The translations under genes were made by a program, and so were the position numbers. A model generated the notes under the pieces. That model was not told the DNA's origin. It did not search any database and saw nothing but the letters and a program-made list of their open reading frames with translations. Positions 34,146 through 42,645 of a stretch of DNA of 64,000 bases are shown here, in pieces; within the stretch, counting starts at the first letter, position 1, and every line of letters begins with the position of its first letter. This DNA comes from Candidatus Ideonella esbjergensis (lineage in GTDB: Bacteria > Pseudomonadota > Gammaproteobacteria > Burkholderiales > Burkholderiaceae_C): assembly GCA_016710065.1 (NCBI GenBank), contig JADJLP010000015.1, positions 186,001 to 250,000 on the forward strand, read 5' to 3'.

Positions 34146-36059
34146 TCAAAGGCCGAGGTTGATGCCCAATTGGACCGCGCGGCCCGGCATGGGGTAGCCA
34201 GTACGGTAGGCGTAGCGCTTGTCCAGCAGGTTCTCGACGCTGACAAACACCTCCCCGCGCGGACCCAACGCGGGAAGCGCATAGGCGCCACGCAGGTTGG
34301 CCACCGCAAAGCCTGCCACGCCCGCCGTATTGGTGGCGCCGTCGGCGCGTGCACGGTTCAAGGTGAGCATGTGGCTCTGGGCCTGCGCATCGGCGCTCAG
34401 CCGCCAGACGCCCTGCTTCCAGGTGGCGCCCAACGCCAGGCTGCGTTGCGGTGCGTACGGAAGGTCGGCCAGGCTGGAACTCAGCAGGGTCAAGCCGGCA
34501 AAGCTGCTCCAGGCGCCTGACCATTGCTGTTGCCAGCTCAGCTCAGCGCCCTTGACGGTGTAAGCGCCGAGGCTCACCAGGGCCGGAGGCGTCACCACCG
34601 GCGGAAAGGCAAACACGTAGCGGTCCTTCAACTGGTCTTGGAACAGCGCCACGTCCAGCACCGATGCGCGGGACGGCGCCCAGCGCGCGCCCAGTTCGAC
34701 ATGGTCCATGCGCTCAGGGCGCAGGCTGCGCCAGCTGTCGGGCGGTCCGGCCAGCGGCGGCACGATGGCATTGAGCAGCGGTGCCCCCAGACCGGGGTAG
34801 CTCAAGCCTCGCGCCGCGTTGGCGCGCAATGCCAAGGTCTCACCCTGGCTCAGCACCAGGCCGGCATGTGGTGCGCTGCTGCTGCCGTACACACTGTGCT
34901 GGTACAGGCGCACGCCTGCAGAGGGCTGTGCCGCCCAGCCGCCACCCAGCGGCCATTGGTGTGCCACAGCCACATGCGGTGCCACCAGGCGCTGGGTGTC
35001 GCCGTCGTAGGCGGTGTAGCCATTGAAGGCCACCGCCCCTGACATGCGGTCCACGTCCACACCGGCCAGCAACTCGCCACCCTGCCAGGGCTGGGCCTCT
35101 TCCACCCAGCGCAGGCCGCTCAGGTGGAAGCTGCTGCGCACCACGGCAGCGGTCGGGTTGTTCCAGACGCCCACGCCACTGTTGTCGTACACCTGCAGAC
35201 GGCCGTGCCACGTGCCATGCTCGTGCGCCACGCTCAACATGCCCAGCGTGCCACGGGTCATGTAGGTGCCGGTGCGGGTCGCGGGCAGGCCTTCTTCGCC
35301 TGGATCGGACACGTTGTTGTCGGCGCTCAGCACCAGCGCACCCACGCTCCAGTTCGGGTTCAGGCGGTAACTGCCGCGCACCATGCCGTTGTCCAGCGTG
35401 CCGTCGGCGGCGGCACGGTGGCCATCGGATTCGGCATGGCCTTGCGCGGCGCTGAACTCCAGGTCACCAAAGCGCCCGGCCAGGTCGGCCTGCTCCACCA
35501 GCGTGCCAAAGCTGCCCGCGGACAACCGCAGGTTGCCGGCCAGGCCATCGCGTTTGGCCACGCGCGGGGCCAGGTCGATCGCGGCAAAGGTGTTGCCGTA
35601 GTGCTGGGGCTGCGGCGCCTTGTGCACGGCAATGCTGCTCATGCCGCCGATGGGCAGCAGGTCCAGCAGGGAGTGGTCCCACACGCCCATGTAGAAAGGG
35701 ATGCCGTCCACAAAAGTCTTGATCTCGCTGCCAGGCCGGCTGGCACCCAGGCCACGCACATAGACCGAGCCCCCTTCGTCGCCGCCGAAAGAACCGACCG
35801 GGTTGAAGCGCGACACCGCCACGCCAGGTGTGCGGCGCAGCGCCGACGAAAGATCGAGCGCGTTCAGGTCACGCAGCTGCGTTTCGCCCACCTCGGTGGC
35901 GAGGCTGCCAAAGGCATCGCTGCGGTTGGCCTCGATGACAGGCGCGCCTGTGACCGTCACGACCTGAGGTGCCTTCGAGGTGGCTTGCGCCATCACGGTG
36001 CCTGCGATCATGGCCTGCAGTGCTGCGGCGGCGGTTAACTTGAGTCTGAGGTTGTGCAT
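34146..36059 (-). CDS. TonB-dependent receptor, probably for copper
   Basis: Outer-membrane receptor of 637 residues. It has a signal peptide (about 1-24), a short TonB-box region, a plug domain (RRTPGVAVSRFNPVGSFGGD, VYVRGLGASRPGSEIKTFVDGIPF) and a C-terminal beta-barrel ending in VENLLDKRYAYRTGYPMPGR...LGINLGL with a terminal hydrophobic residue. The copper assignment rests on its neighbours (PCuAC, MbnPH, Csp1, copper-uptake-associated protein). In the interval before the start, 36097-36103 carries a TTGATTC half-site. Confidence 0.88.
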   Translation of the reverse strand: MHNLRLKLTAAAALQAMIAGTVMAQATSKAPQVVTVTGAPVIEANRSDAFGSLATEVGETQLRDLNALDLSSALRRTPGVAVSRFNPVGSFGGDEGGSVYVRGLGASRPGSEIKTFVDGIPFYMGVWDHSLLDLLPIGGMSSIAVHKAPQPQHYGNTFAAIDLAPRVAKRDGLAGNLRLSAGSFGTLVEQADLAGRFGDLEFSAAQGHAESDGHRAAADGTLDNGMVRGSYRLNPNWSVGALVLSADNNVSDPGEEGLPATRTGTYMTRGTLGMLSVAHEHGTWHGRLQVYDNSGVGVWNNPTAAVVRSSFHLSGLRWVEEAQPWQGGELLAGVDVDRMSGAVAFNGYTAYDGDTQRLVAPHVAVAHQWPLGGGWAAQPSAGVRLYQHSVYGSSSAPHAGLVLSQGETLALRANAARGLSYPGLGAPLLNAIVPPLAGPPDSWRSLRPERMDHVELGARWAPSRASVLDVALFQDQLKDRYVFAFPPVVTPPALVSLGAYTVKGAELSWQQQWSGAWSSFAGLTLLSSSLADLPYAPQRSLALGATWKQGVWRLSADAQAQSHMLTLNRARADGATNTAGVAGFAVANLRGAYALPALGPRGEVFVSVENLLDKRYAYRTGYPMPGRAVQLGINLGL

Positions 36060-36127
36060 GGTTAGTGCCTTGTGTCGAAGAAAAAGGAGGTGTGGCTTGA
36101 TTCAGTGAATGAGGTGCTGCGCCAGAG

Positions 36128-36628
36128 TCAGCGCTCATGACCGGCAGCGCTGGACCTGGGCTGCTGCACCCAGACGCTCACCTCCTTTTCGCCGGCGCCC
36201 TCGAAGTGCAGCGTCGCGGTGAAGCGGTCGCCGTCCTTCAACGGTGCCTTCAGGTTCAGCAGCATCAGGTGCCACTCGCCGCCATGCATGGGCTTGACGG
36301 TGGTCTTGGCAGGCAGCGGCAACGCCTCCACCGCACGCATGCGCATCACGCTGCCATCCATGGCCGCCCGGTGGATCTCCACACTCGCGGCCACCGCTGT
36401 GCGTGCACCCAGCAGTCGGTCTGTCTGTTCGCCGTTGTTCTTCAGGGCGCGAAAGTACATGGCCCCGGTGGTGCTCCCGGCGGGGCTGGGCACGGCGTAG
36501 GGATGGTCGATGGAGATGTCGCCCGCCTTGCTGCCGTGCGCGACGGCCGACATCGTGGTGACCGCAAGTCCGCTCAGCAGGCAGAGATGCCAGGCCAGCC
36601 GACCTGCACTGAACCCTGTGTGCTGCAT
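36128..36628 (-). CDS. PCu(A)C copper chaperone, copy 2
   Basis: A 166-residue periplasmic Cu(I) chaperone. After a signal-like N-terminus come SIDHPYAVPSPAGSTTGAMYFRAL, then the copper ligands EIHRAAMDGSVMRMRAV and MHGGEWHLMLLNL. It is clearly a paralogue of the gene at 31799 but diverged and without that gene's His-rich tail. Its ATG overlaps the stop of the upstream gene by one base (TGATG), so the two are coupled. Confidence 0.92.
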   Translation of the reverse strand: MQHTGFSAGRLAWHLCLLSGLAVTTMSAVAHGSKAGDISIDHPYAVPSPAGSTTGAMYFRALKNNGEQTDRLLGARTAVAASVEIHRAAMDGSVMRMRAVEALPLPAKTTVKPMHGGEWHLMLLNLKAPLKDGDRFTATLHFEGAGEKEVSVWVQQPRSSAAGHER

Positions 36629-37890
36629 CAGAACCTGCCCTGCAGCCACTGGGGCGCCTGCCAGACGGCGCGCAACACCACATAGGGTTGAGCGCTGGCG
36701 CCAGAGGCCTGCTCGGCCCCGGCCTCAAGCCACAAGGCCACCGGCTCGAACAGGGTGCTGCCCAGAGCAAGCGCCAGGCGGTGCACGGTGGGCGCCGCCG
36801 TCAGGCCGGCCGTTGCGGCCACCAGGCTGGCGCCCGGCCCGTTGACCGTGTGCTGCGAGGCCAGGCGCTCGGCCCGCACTGCCACCGTGAGGTCGGGGCG
36901 CCAGCGCAGCGACACATCGGCCCACAAGCCGGTGGTGTCGCCCTCATAGGTGGCGGTGCCAGTCTGACTGTAGAGCGCACCGCGCTCGCGCCGCCACAGG
37001 CCCGCCGCGCTGTAGGCCCAGCGCTCGTCCTCGCTGCCGCTGCTGAGGCTGGCGCCAAAGACTTGCGCCTGGCCGTCGAAGCAGGCCAGGTTCGCCACGG
37101 TCTGGTGGCAGTCCGGCACGCCGTGGGTGTGGCCCACCGTGCCCAGGCCCACGGCTGCCGCGCCGCGCCCTTGGGGTTGCAGCCAGGCACCGAAGAGATG
37201 CCCAGTCCAGTGGTCCCACACGCCGGTGGCCTTGAGCGACGGCGCAATGGGGCCGTGCGGCCCGCCGGGGAAGGCGCGGGCGCGCCAAACGCCAGCTTCC
37301 AGGGCCTGCAGGCCCCGCTCTTCGGCGCGCCGCCACTGCAGCGTCAGCCCGTCGTCGATCCAGGTTTCGTTGAAGACGGCCTGCTTGGCCAGCGGTGCCT
37401 GGGCAAAGTTGTCGAAGTGGCCCGCGCCATCCACCACGCCGCCCAGCGACGGGCTTTGCCGCCCCGCGCGCAAACGCCACAGCTGACCCCAGGCCTGTCC
37501 GTTTGCCTCCACACGGGCCACCTCCACGTGCGCCTGGTCGCGGTCGTGCATGCCCAGGCTGAACTGGGCTGCCAGCCAGGGCGTGAAGCGCGCCGCCGCG
37601 CCCACGGTGGCGTGCTCCAGGCTCAGCTCGTTGCGGCGATCCCGCGCCGTCTGGCCGGTGAGCAGCACGCCTTCATGGCGGGCCACGGGCCAGGCGTCCT
37701 GGGCGGCCACCACAGCCAGCGCCACACCACCGCCCACGCGCCAGCCGGGCTGCAGAGGCGGGCCGTTGTGGTCGTCCTCATGGGCGTGCGCCAGACCAGT
37801 GCACAGCAGCACGGCCCAGACGGCCCGCCTCGCCACGTCACTGTGCCGCAAACGGGTCGGAGAACTTGGGGTGGGTGAGCAGTGTTTCAT
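36628..37890 (-). CDS. Exported protein of unknown function, barrel-like
   Basis: A 420-residue protein with a signal peptide (VWAVLLCTGLAHAHE) and alternating amphipathic strands rich in Trp, Gly and Arg, resembling an outer-membrane beta-barrel. It has HEDDHNGPP at the mature N-terminus and a HTHGVPDCHQTVANLACFDG loop with clustered His and two Cys. I do not recognise the family. It overlaps the end of the diheme enzyme gene by 53 bases; a GTG at 37836 immediately before the signal peptide is an alternative start that removes the overlap. Context suggests a role in copper uptake. Confidence 0.8.
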   Translation of the reverse strand: MKHCSPTPSSPTRLRHSDVARRAVWAVLLCTGLAHAHEDDHNGPPLQPGWRVGGGVALAVVAAQDAWPVARHEGVLLTGQTARDRRNELSLEHATVGAAARFTPWLAAQFSLGMHDRDQAHVEVARVEANGQAWGQLWRLRAGRQSPSLGGVVDGAGHFDNFAQAPLAKQAVFNETWIDDGLTLQWRRAEERGLQALEAGVWRARAFPGGPHGPIAPSLKATGVWDHWTGHLFGAWLQPQGRGAAAVGLGTVGHTHGVPDCHQTVANLACFDGQAQVFGASLSSGSEDERWAYSAAGLWRRERGALYSQTGTATYEGDTTGLWADVSLRWRPDLTVAVRAERLASQHTVNGPGASLVAATAGLTAAPTVHRLALALGSTLFEPVALWLEAGAEQASGASAQPYVVLRAVWQAPQWLQGRF

Positions 37891-39031
37891 CGGTCAGGGT
37901 CTTCAAGAAGGCAATGAGATCGGTCTTGTCTTGCGCGCTCAGATCGATGCGCGCGACGAGGTCGCTCTTGTAGGGGTTGGCACGGCCGTCGCCTGCGTTG
38001 GGGCCACTGGTGATGAGGCTGCCGCCGGCGGCGTAGTGGTCAAGCACGGCTTCGAGCGTGGCCTTGCCGCCGTCGTGCATGTAGGGCGGCGTGACAGCCA
38101 CGTTGCGCAGGCTGGGTGCGCGGAACATGCCCATGTCCTCGGCCTTGGCGCTCAGCTCGAACACGCCCCGGTTGGGGTAGGGGAAGCCGCCTTGGCCGTC
38201 GATGTTGTACAGGCCGGTGTTGTGGAAGGGCGTTTCCACCACGCGGCTGGTGGCGTGCACGATCTGGTCGTTGAAGTTGAAGCTGCCGTGGCAATGGAAG
38301 CACTCGGCCTTCTCGCCAAAGAACAGGTTCATGCCCCGGGTTTCATCGGCCGCCAGCGTCGCGGTGCCGGCCAGGTAGCGGTCGTAGCGGCTGTCGCCCG
38401 AGATCATCGTGCGCTGGAAGGCCGAAATGGCCTTGATGATCGTGTTCCAGTTCACCACCGGCGTAGGCTCGTTCGCAAAGGCCGCAGCAAAGCGCGCCGG
38501 GTAGCTGGCATCGACGGCAATGCGCGCCAGCACCGCAGCCTTGTTGCCGTCGTTGATACCCATCTCCACCGGGCCTTCGCCAAACAACGGCGTCTCCATC
38601 TGCCGCTCCAGCGTCACCAGCGAGGGGTTGGCCCAGGTGAGCGTGGCGTTGTAGGCCACATTGGCCAGGCCCTGGGCGTTGCGGGGTGTGAACTCGCCGG
38701 TGCTGCCCCGGGCCGTTTCGGTGGGCAGTGTGAAGGCGCGCGCTTGCTCATGGCAGGAGCCGCAGGATTGCGTGCCGTTGCCAGACAGGCGCTTGTCGTA
38801 GAAGAGGAAGCGGCCCAGTTCCACCTTGGCCGCACTCATGGGGTTGTCCACCGGCACCTTGGGGGTTGGGAAGTTGGCCGGCAGGGCCCAGGCCCAGCCA
38901 TTGCCGTCGGGCGCGCCGGTGGTGTCGGTGACGCTCACGCCACCGCCACCGCAGCCGGCCAGCAGGGCGATGCCGAAAGACACCGCCCAGCGGGCTGGCC
39001 GCAGCGCTTTGAATGTGCGCTGCGGTTTCAT
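37838..39031 (-). CDS. MbnH-like diheme enzyme (MauG/cytochrome c peroxidase superfamily)
   Basis: Periplasmic diheme protein, 397 residues, probably a lipoprotein (LLAGC, Cys27). Two CxxCH haem sites are at Cys90-His94 (CGSCH) and Cys244-His248 (CFHCH). MbnH-type enzymes modify a tryptophan of their partner MbnP to kynurenine, creating part of a copper site. Its start overlaps the stop of the MbnP-like gene by one base, so the pair is coupled, as in other 'metallo-mystery pair' loci. Confidence 0.92.
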   Translation of the reverse strand: MKPQRTFKALRPARWAVSFGIALLAGCGGGGVSVTDTTGAPDGNGWAWALPANFPTPKVPVDNPMSAAKVELGRFLFYDKRLSGNGTQSCGSCHEQARAFTLPTETARGSTGEFTPRNAQGLANVAYNATLTWANPSLVTLERQMETPLFGEGPVEMGINDGNKAAVLARIAVDASYPARFAAAFANEPTPVVNWNTIIKAISAFQRTMISGDSRYDRYLAGTATLAADETRGMNLFFGEKAECFHCHGSFNFNDQIVHATSRVVETPFHNTGLYNIDGQGGFPYPNRGVFELSAKAEDMGMFRAPSLRNVAVTPPYMHDGGKATLEAVLDHYAAGGSLITSGPNAGDGRANPYKSDLVARIDLSAQDKTDLIAFLKTLTDETLLTHPKFSDPFAAQ

Positions 39032-39969
39032 CACTGTGCCAATGCCTTGAACACGGTCTGGCTCGCACCGCCGCTGAGGGGCAGGCCCGTACCGGTGCCG
39101 GCGGCGTTCCAGCCCAGGTCCATGGCCGTGAACACGGTGTCGCATTCAGGGTCGGTGCCACCCGACATGCAGCCCGCAGCCCCGGCGGCATTGACGGTGA
39201 CGTCTTCACCGGCCAGCAGGGTCTTCACGTCCAGCGCGATCTTTTGCGTCGTGGCGTTGAAGCTGGCCAGCTTCACCACGGCCCGGTTGGGCACGGTGCA
39301 GGCCACGGTCTCGCCATTGGCCGGGTTGCCGGTGCAGCCGGTGGAGCCGAGGTGGAAATTGAAGGTCTTGGCCGTCCAGGTGCCGGTGGCGCCTGCCGGG
39401 TCGGTCACTTCCACCTTGGCGAACTTGCGGCCCGATTGCCAGCTCCAGGCCATGGCGGCCAGGTCCAGCGGCTTGGTTGCCGACGAGTACAGCGAGTGGT
39501 TCAGCGCGAAGGGCACACCCATCTCGAACTTGACGCCGGTGTAGGCGCCAGCGCCGCCAGGCACGGTGCCGGTGATCTTGGCATTGGTGGCCGCCGTGCC
39601 GGTGGCCGTGGGGCACGAACCGGTGGCGTCCTCCAGGTCGATCAGAGAAACGCTGTCGTTGCCAACGGTGAGGTTCCAGTCGTCGTTGTTGCCCAGGGTC
39701 AAAGGCACTTCGGTGCCATCGGCCTTGATGAACTTCACGGCCGAGACGTAGTAGCGCAGATCCTTGGGCTGCGCTGCCACAGCGCCTGTGCCCAGGCCAC
39801 TCACGGCAGTGCCGCAACGCACGGGTGTGGTGCCGGCAACGATGTCGAAGTTCAGGGTCACGGCCCGTGGGGTGGTGTCTTCTTCACCGCCGCCACAGGC
39901 GCTCATGGCTGCGAGCGAGGCGATGGCAGCAGTGGTCAGAATGGAACGGGTCAGGGTCAGGTTCTTCAT
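39031..39969 (-). CDS. MbnP-like copper-binding lipoprotein
   Basis: Periplasmic protein of 312 residues with a lipobox (MSACGG). It belongs to the MbnP / four-Cys metallo-mystery-pair family: VTLNFDIVAGTTPVRCGT at the start, DLRYYVSAVKFI, LEDATGSCP, GVPFALNH, MAWSWQSGRKFAKVEV, and paired Cys later (STGCTGNP, VACTV, AGCMSGG, PECDT). The Trp in the MAWSWQSG block is a plausible site of MbnH modification by analogy. Homologues bind copper outside methanobactin producers too. No methanobactin precursor gene was seen nearby. Confidence 0.92.
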   Translation of the reverse strand: MKNLTLTRSILTTAAIASLAAMSACGGGEEDTTPRAVTLNFDIVAGTTPVRCGTAVSGLGTGAVAAQPKDLRYYVSAVKFIKADGTEVPLTLGNNDDWNLTVGNDSVSLIDLEDATGSCPTATGTAATNAKITGTVPGGAGAYTGVKFEMGVPFALNHSLYSSATKPLDLAAMAWSWQSGRKFAKVEVTDPAGATGTWTAKTFNFHLGSTGCTGNPANGETVACTVPNRAVVKLASFNATTQKIALDVKTLLAGEDVTVNAAGAAGCMSGGTDPECDTVFTAMDLGWNAAGTGTGLPLSGGASQTVFKALAQ

Positions 39970-40065
39970 GGTCAATTCCCAGGTGGGTCGGGTGTAGAGG
40001 ACGTGGTGAGGCCATGCCGAAGCCAGCCACATCGCGGGATGCGATAGGAGGGGTCGGCAGGTCGG

Positions 40066-40079
40066 TTGCAAAGAATCAA
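40066..40079. promoter_or_regulatory. Candidate FNR-type box upstream of the mbnP-like gene
   Basis: TTGCA-AAGA-ATCAA matches 8 of 10 positions of TTGAT-N4-ATCAA. It lies about 97 bases before the mbnP-like start. The regulator encoded at 32372 has an FNR-type recognition helix, so this is a plausible target. The rest of the 286-base interval shows nothing else clear. Confidence 0.4.
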
Positions 40080-40255
40080 GCAGGCGGATGACCTGCGGCG
40101 CAGTGGCGCAGGCGTTGCGCAGCACAGGCTCTCCAAGGGACCGGCGAGCGGTCAGGGGCACGCGTGGATGCTTCAGGAGAAGACGTGTGGCACTTCAGCT
40201 CGAAATGACACTGGTGCCGTGGCCTTGGCAGGCCGTCCTCTCCGACTTGGGGAGA

Positions 40256-40651
40256 TCAGGCCAAGCCGGGAGGTGCGCGCGCCTGGACGCTGGCCCAGGC
40301 GAAAAGCGGCCTGGGCGCGTGCAGAAACAGCGCCGGCAGCAGGTGGCTCAGGTTTGAAGGCTCGGCCAATGCAGGCGAAGCCACTGCCATCACCATACCG
40401 CCAGCGGTCAAGCCGCAGAGCGGGCAATGGTCCATGTGGTTCAGCGCCGGCGGGCCGGAGCTGTCGCCCTGGTCGGCCGTGTCAGCCGACATTTGCTTCA
40501 TGCCCTCGGGGGTGCAAATCTCATTGAAGATCGAATCGCCGCGAGCGTGGTTCAGCGCGTGCGAGATCGTCGGCGCGAACGCAAGCCCGAAGATTGCCAG
40601 CATGGCAATCGACGACAGGCGGCGCAGGCGATAACGCAATTGGTGAAGCAC
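40256..40651 (-). CDS. DUF2946 family protein, copy 2
   Basis: A 131-residue paralogue of the genes at 33122 and 63044. N-terminal hydrophobic segment (LSSIAMLAIFGLAFAPTISHA), motif DHCPLCGL near residue 85 and the terminal ARAPP motif. The called start is a GTG at 40651; an ATG at 40603 is possible. It begins the copper block and is divergent from ruvB. An FNR-type box abuts its start. Confidence 0.83.
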   Translation of the reverse strand: MLHQLRYRLRRLSSIAMLAIFGLAFAPTISHALNHARGDSIFNEICTPEGMKQMSADTADQGDSSGPPALNHMDHCPLCGLTAGGMVMAVASPALAEPSNLSHLLPALFLHAPRPLFAWASVQARAPPGLA

Positions 40652-40654
40652 GAC

Positions 40655-40668
40655 TTGATTCTAATCAG
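40655..40668. promoter_or_regulatory. Candidate FNR-type box between DUF2946 gene and ruvB
   Basis: TTGAT-TCTA-ATCAG matches 9 of 10 positions of the FNR/DNR consensus TTGAT-N4-ATCAA. It sits four bases before the called GTG start of the DUF2946 gene and about 92 bases before ruvB. In that position it would block rather than activate expression from the GTG start, or activate if the ATG at 40603 is used. Confidence 0.5.
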
Positions 40669-40747
40669 CTCGTTTCTTTTGGTATCAGCATTAATTCACG
40701 CTGGCCGGCTTCCCCCCAAACCTGAGGGATGCGAGTGTTGGTTTGGT

Positions 40748-40753
40748 GATAAT
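40748..40753 (+). promoter_or_regulatory. -10 hexamer close to the ruvB start
   Basis: GATAAT ends six bases before the ruvB ATG at 40760, the same arrangement as at ruvA. It suggests a leaderless ruvB transcript. No clear -35 element. Confidence 0.45.
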
Positions 40754-40759
40754 GCCTGT

Positions 40760-41827
40760 ATGTCCATCCAGACCGATGATTTCGGCGAGTTGCCGGCCCG
40801 CCCTGCCCGCGTGGTGACGGCCACGGCCAGCACGCCGCAAGAAGAGGCGCTGGAGCGCGCGCTGCGGCCCAAGGGCCTGGCCGAATACGTGGGCCAGGTG
40901 AAGGCCCGCGAGCAACTGGAAATCTTCATCGGCGCGGCCAAGAAGCGCAGCGAGGCGATGGACCACGTGCTGCTGTTCGGCCCGCCCGGCCTGGGCAAGA
41001 CCACGCTCTCGCACATCATTGCCAACGAACTGGGCGTGAACCTGCGCCAGACCAGCGGCCCGGTGCTGGAAAAGCCCAAGGACCTGGCCGCGATCCTGAC
41101 CAATCTCGAGAAGAACGACGTGCTGTTCATCGACGAGATCCACCGGCTCAGTCCGGTGGTGGAAGAAATCCTTTACCCTGCGCTCGAGGACTACCAGATC
41201 GACATCATGATCGGCGAGGGCCCGGCGGCGCGCTCGATCAAGCTCGACCTGCAGCCCTTCACCCTGGTGGGCGCCACCACGCGCGCGGGCATGCTCACCA
41301 ACCCGCTGCGCGACCGCTTTGGCATCGTGGCGCGGCTGGAGTTCTACACACCCGAAGAGCTCACCCGCATCGTCACCCGCTCGGCCGGGCTGCTGAACGT
41401 GCCGATCGACCCGGACGGCGCGCTGGAGATCGCCCGCCGCAGCCGCGGCACACCGCGCATTGCCAACCGCCTGCTGCGCCGCGTGCGCGACTACGCCGAC
41501 GTGAAGGGCGATGGCCGCATCAGCGTGCCCATTGCCGACGCCGCGCTGAAGATGCTGGACGTGGACCCGGTGGGCTTTGACGTGATGGACCGCAAGCTGC
41601 TCGAAGCCGTGGTGCACCGCTTCGACGGTGGCCCGGTGGGCCTGGACAACGTGGCCGCCGCCATTGGCGAAGAGAGCGGCACCATCGAGGACGTGATCGA
41701 GCCCTACCTGATCCAGCAAGGCTATTTGCAGCGCACACCGCGCGGCCGCGTGGCCACGCTGCTGGCCTACCGCCACCTGGGCCTGACGCCACCGCAGCGT
41801 GGCGGCGCCGACCTGTTCGAGGGTTGA
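40760..41827 (+). CDS. ruvB: Holliday junction branch migration ATPase RuvB
   Basis: AAA+ motor of the RuvABC system, 355 residues. Walker A GPPGLGKTT, Walker B VLFIDEIHRL, sensor 1 LVGATTRAGML, arginine finger region NPLRDRFGI, sensor 2 GTPRIANRLLRRVRDYA, and a C-terminal winged helix (GTIEDVIEPYLIQQGYLQRTPRGRV). It drives branch migration with RuvA, whose gene lies at 30610. Confidence 0.97.
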   Translation: MSIQTDDFGELPARPARVVTATASTPQEEALERALRPKGLAEYVGQVKAREQLEIFIGAAKKRSEAMDHVLLFGPPGLGKTTLSHIIANELGVNLRQTSGPVLEKPKDLAAILTNLEKNDVLFIDEIHRLSPVVEEILYPALEDYQIDIMIGEGPAARSIKLDLQPFTLVGATTRAGMLTNPLRDRFGIVARLEFYTPEELTRIVTRSAGLLNVPIDPDGALEIARRSRGTPRIANRLLRRVRDYADVKGDGRISVPIADAALKMLDVDPVGFDVMDRKLLEAVVHRFDGGPVGLDNVAAAIGEESGTIEDVIEPYLIQQGYLQRTPRGRVATLLAYRHLGLTPPQRGGADLFEG

Positions 41828-42222
41828 CCCGCGTGGGCACCGAGCCTGTGCTGGTGGCCTGTTTGTGCGCCGAGTGGTGCCTGAGCTGCATGGCCTACCG
41901 CGACACCTTTGCTGCGGTGGCCGCCACCCAGCCACAGGCCCGCTTTGTGTGGGTGGACATTGAAGACCATGCCGACGCGCTGGAGAGCGATGGGCACGAG
42001 GCGCCCGACATCGTCAACTTCCCCACGCTGTTGGTCTTGAAAGGCGATGCGCCACTGTTCTTCGGCACCGTGCTGCCGCATGCCAATGTCCTGGAGCGGA
42101 TGCTGGAGCCCGCGAAGCTGGCCACCATGCCCCCTCTGAGCGAGCCCGTCACCTCGGCGCTGGGCCGGGCAGTACGAACCCTGGCCCGAACCCAGCCCCG
42201 GGCCGTGGCGGTCAGTTCCTGA
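41824..42222 (+). CDS. Thioredoxin-like protein
   Basis: A small cytoplasmic thioredoxin-fold protein, up to 132 residues. The active site is AEWCLSCMAYRD (CxxC), followed by ARFVWVDIEDHAD, a cis-Pro-containing NFPTLLVLKGD strand and a C-terminal helix. The start is uncertain: a TTG at 41824 overlaps the ruvB stop by four bases, and a GTG at 41833 is equally plausible. Likely co-transcribed with ruvB. Confidence 0.85.
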   Translation: MTRVGTEPVLVACLCAEWCLSCMAYRDTFAAVAATQPQARFVWVDIEDHADALESDGHEAPDIVNFPTLLVLKGDAPLFFGTVLPHANVLERMLEPAKLATMPPLSEPVTSALGRAVRTLARTQPRAVAVSS

Positions 42223-42544
42223 TCACCGTCATCGTGCCCTTGTTCAGCGGCGGCAGCTCCTTGCTGCCCGGCGCACAGGGGCGGTCGGTATAGATCACCG
42301 ATTTGCCGTCGCTGCAACGCCTGAACTGGTCGGGCGGCAGCACCTTGGCCGGCGCCGCAGCGCTGGCCGCCGAGGCCGGCTCGGTGCTGCGAACGGTGCC
42401 GTTGTCGAACTTGATGTTGGCCGGGCGTGGCTCTTCGGGGTGCACCCAACTCTGGATCAGGGCCGAGTTGCGGTAACGCCAGCCGTAAGCCAGCAGCAGA
42501 ATGAGCAGAAACAGGCCTATGCCAATCTTGATGTTGCGGTGCAT
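42212..42544 (-). CDS. DUF4124-like small membrane-anchored protein
   Basis: A 110-residue protein: N-terminal transmembrane helix (IGIGLFLLILLLAYGW), an Ala/Ser/Pro linker, and a C-terminal segment FRRCSDGKSVIYTDRPCAPGSKELP typical of DUF4124 proteins, with two Cys. Function unknown. It overlaps the end of the convergent thioredoxin-like gene by about ten bases. Confidence 0.82.
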   Translation of the reverse strand: MHRNIKIGIGLFLLILLLAYGWRYRNSALIQSWVHPEEPRPANIKFDNGTVRSTEPASAASAAAPAKVLPPDQFRRCSDGKSVIYTDRPCAPGSKELPPLNKGTMTVIRN

Positions 42545-42645
42545 GCCTTCGTGGCCGCGCGCGCCGACGCTGACGATGCGTGTCGCGGGCCTCCTCCCTT
42601 GTCGTGGTTTGCTTGGGCAAGCTTATCGCACCCAGCCCCGCACGC

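Noticed and set aside
36097..36110. FNR box TTGAT-TCAG-TGAAT before the TonB receptor gene
   Set aside because: Only the left half matches; the right half fits one of five positions, so it is not called as a site.
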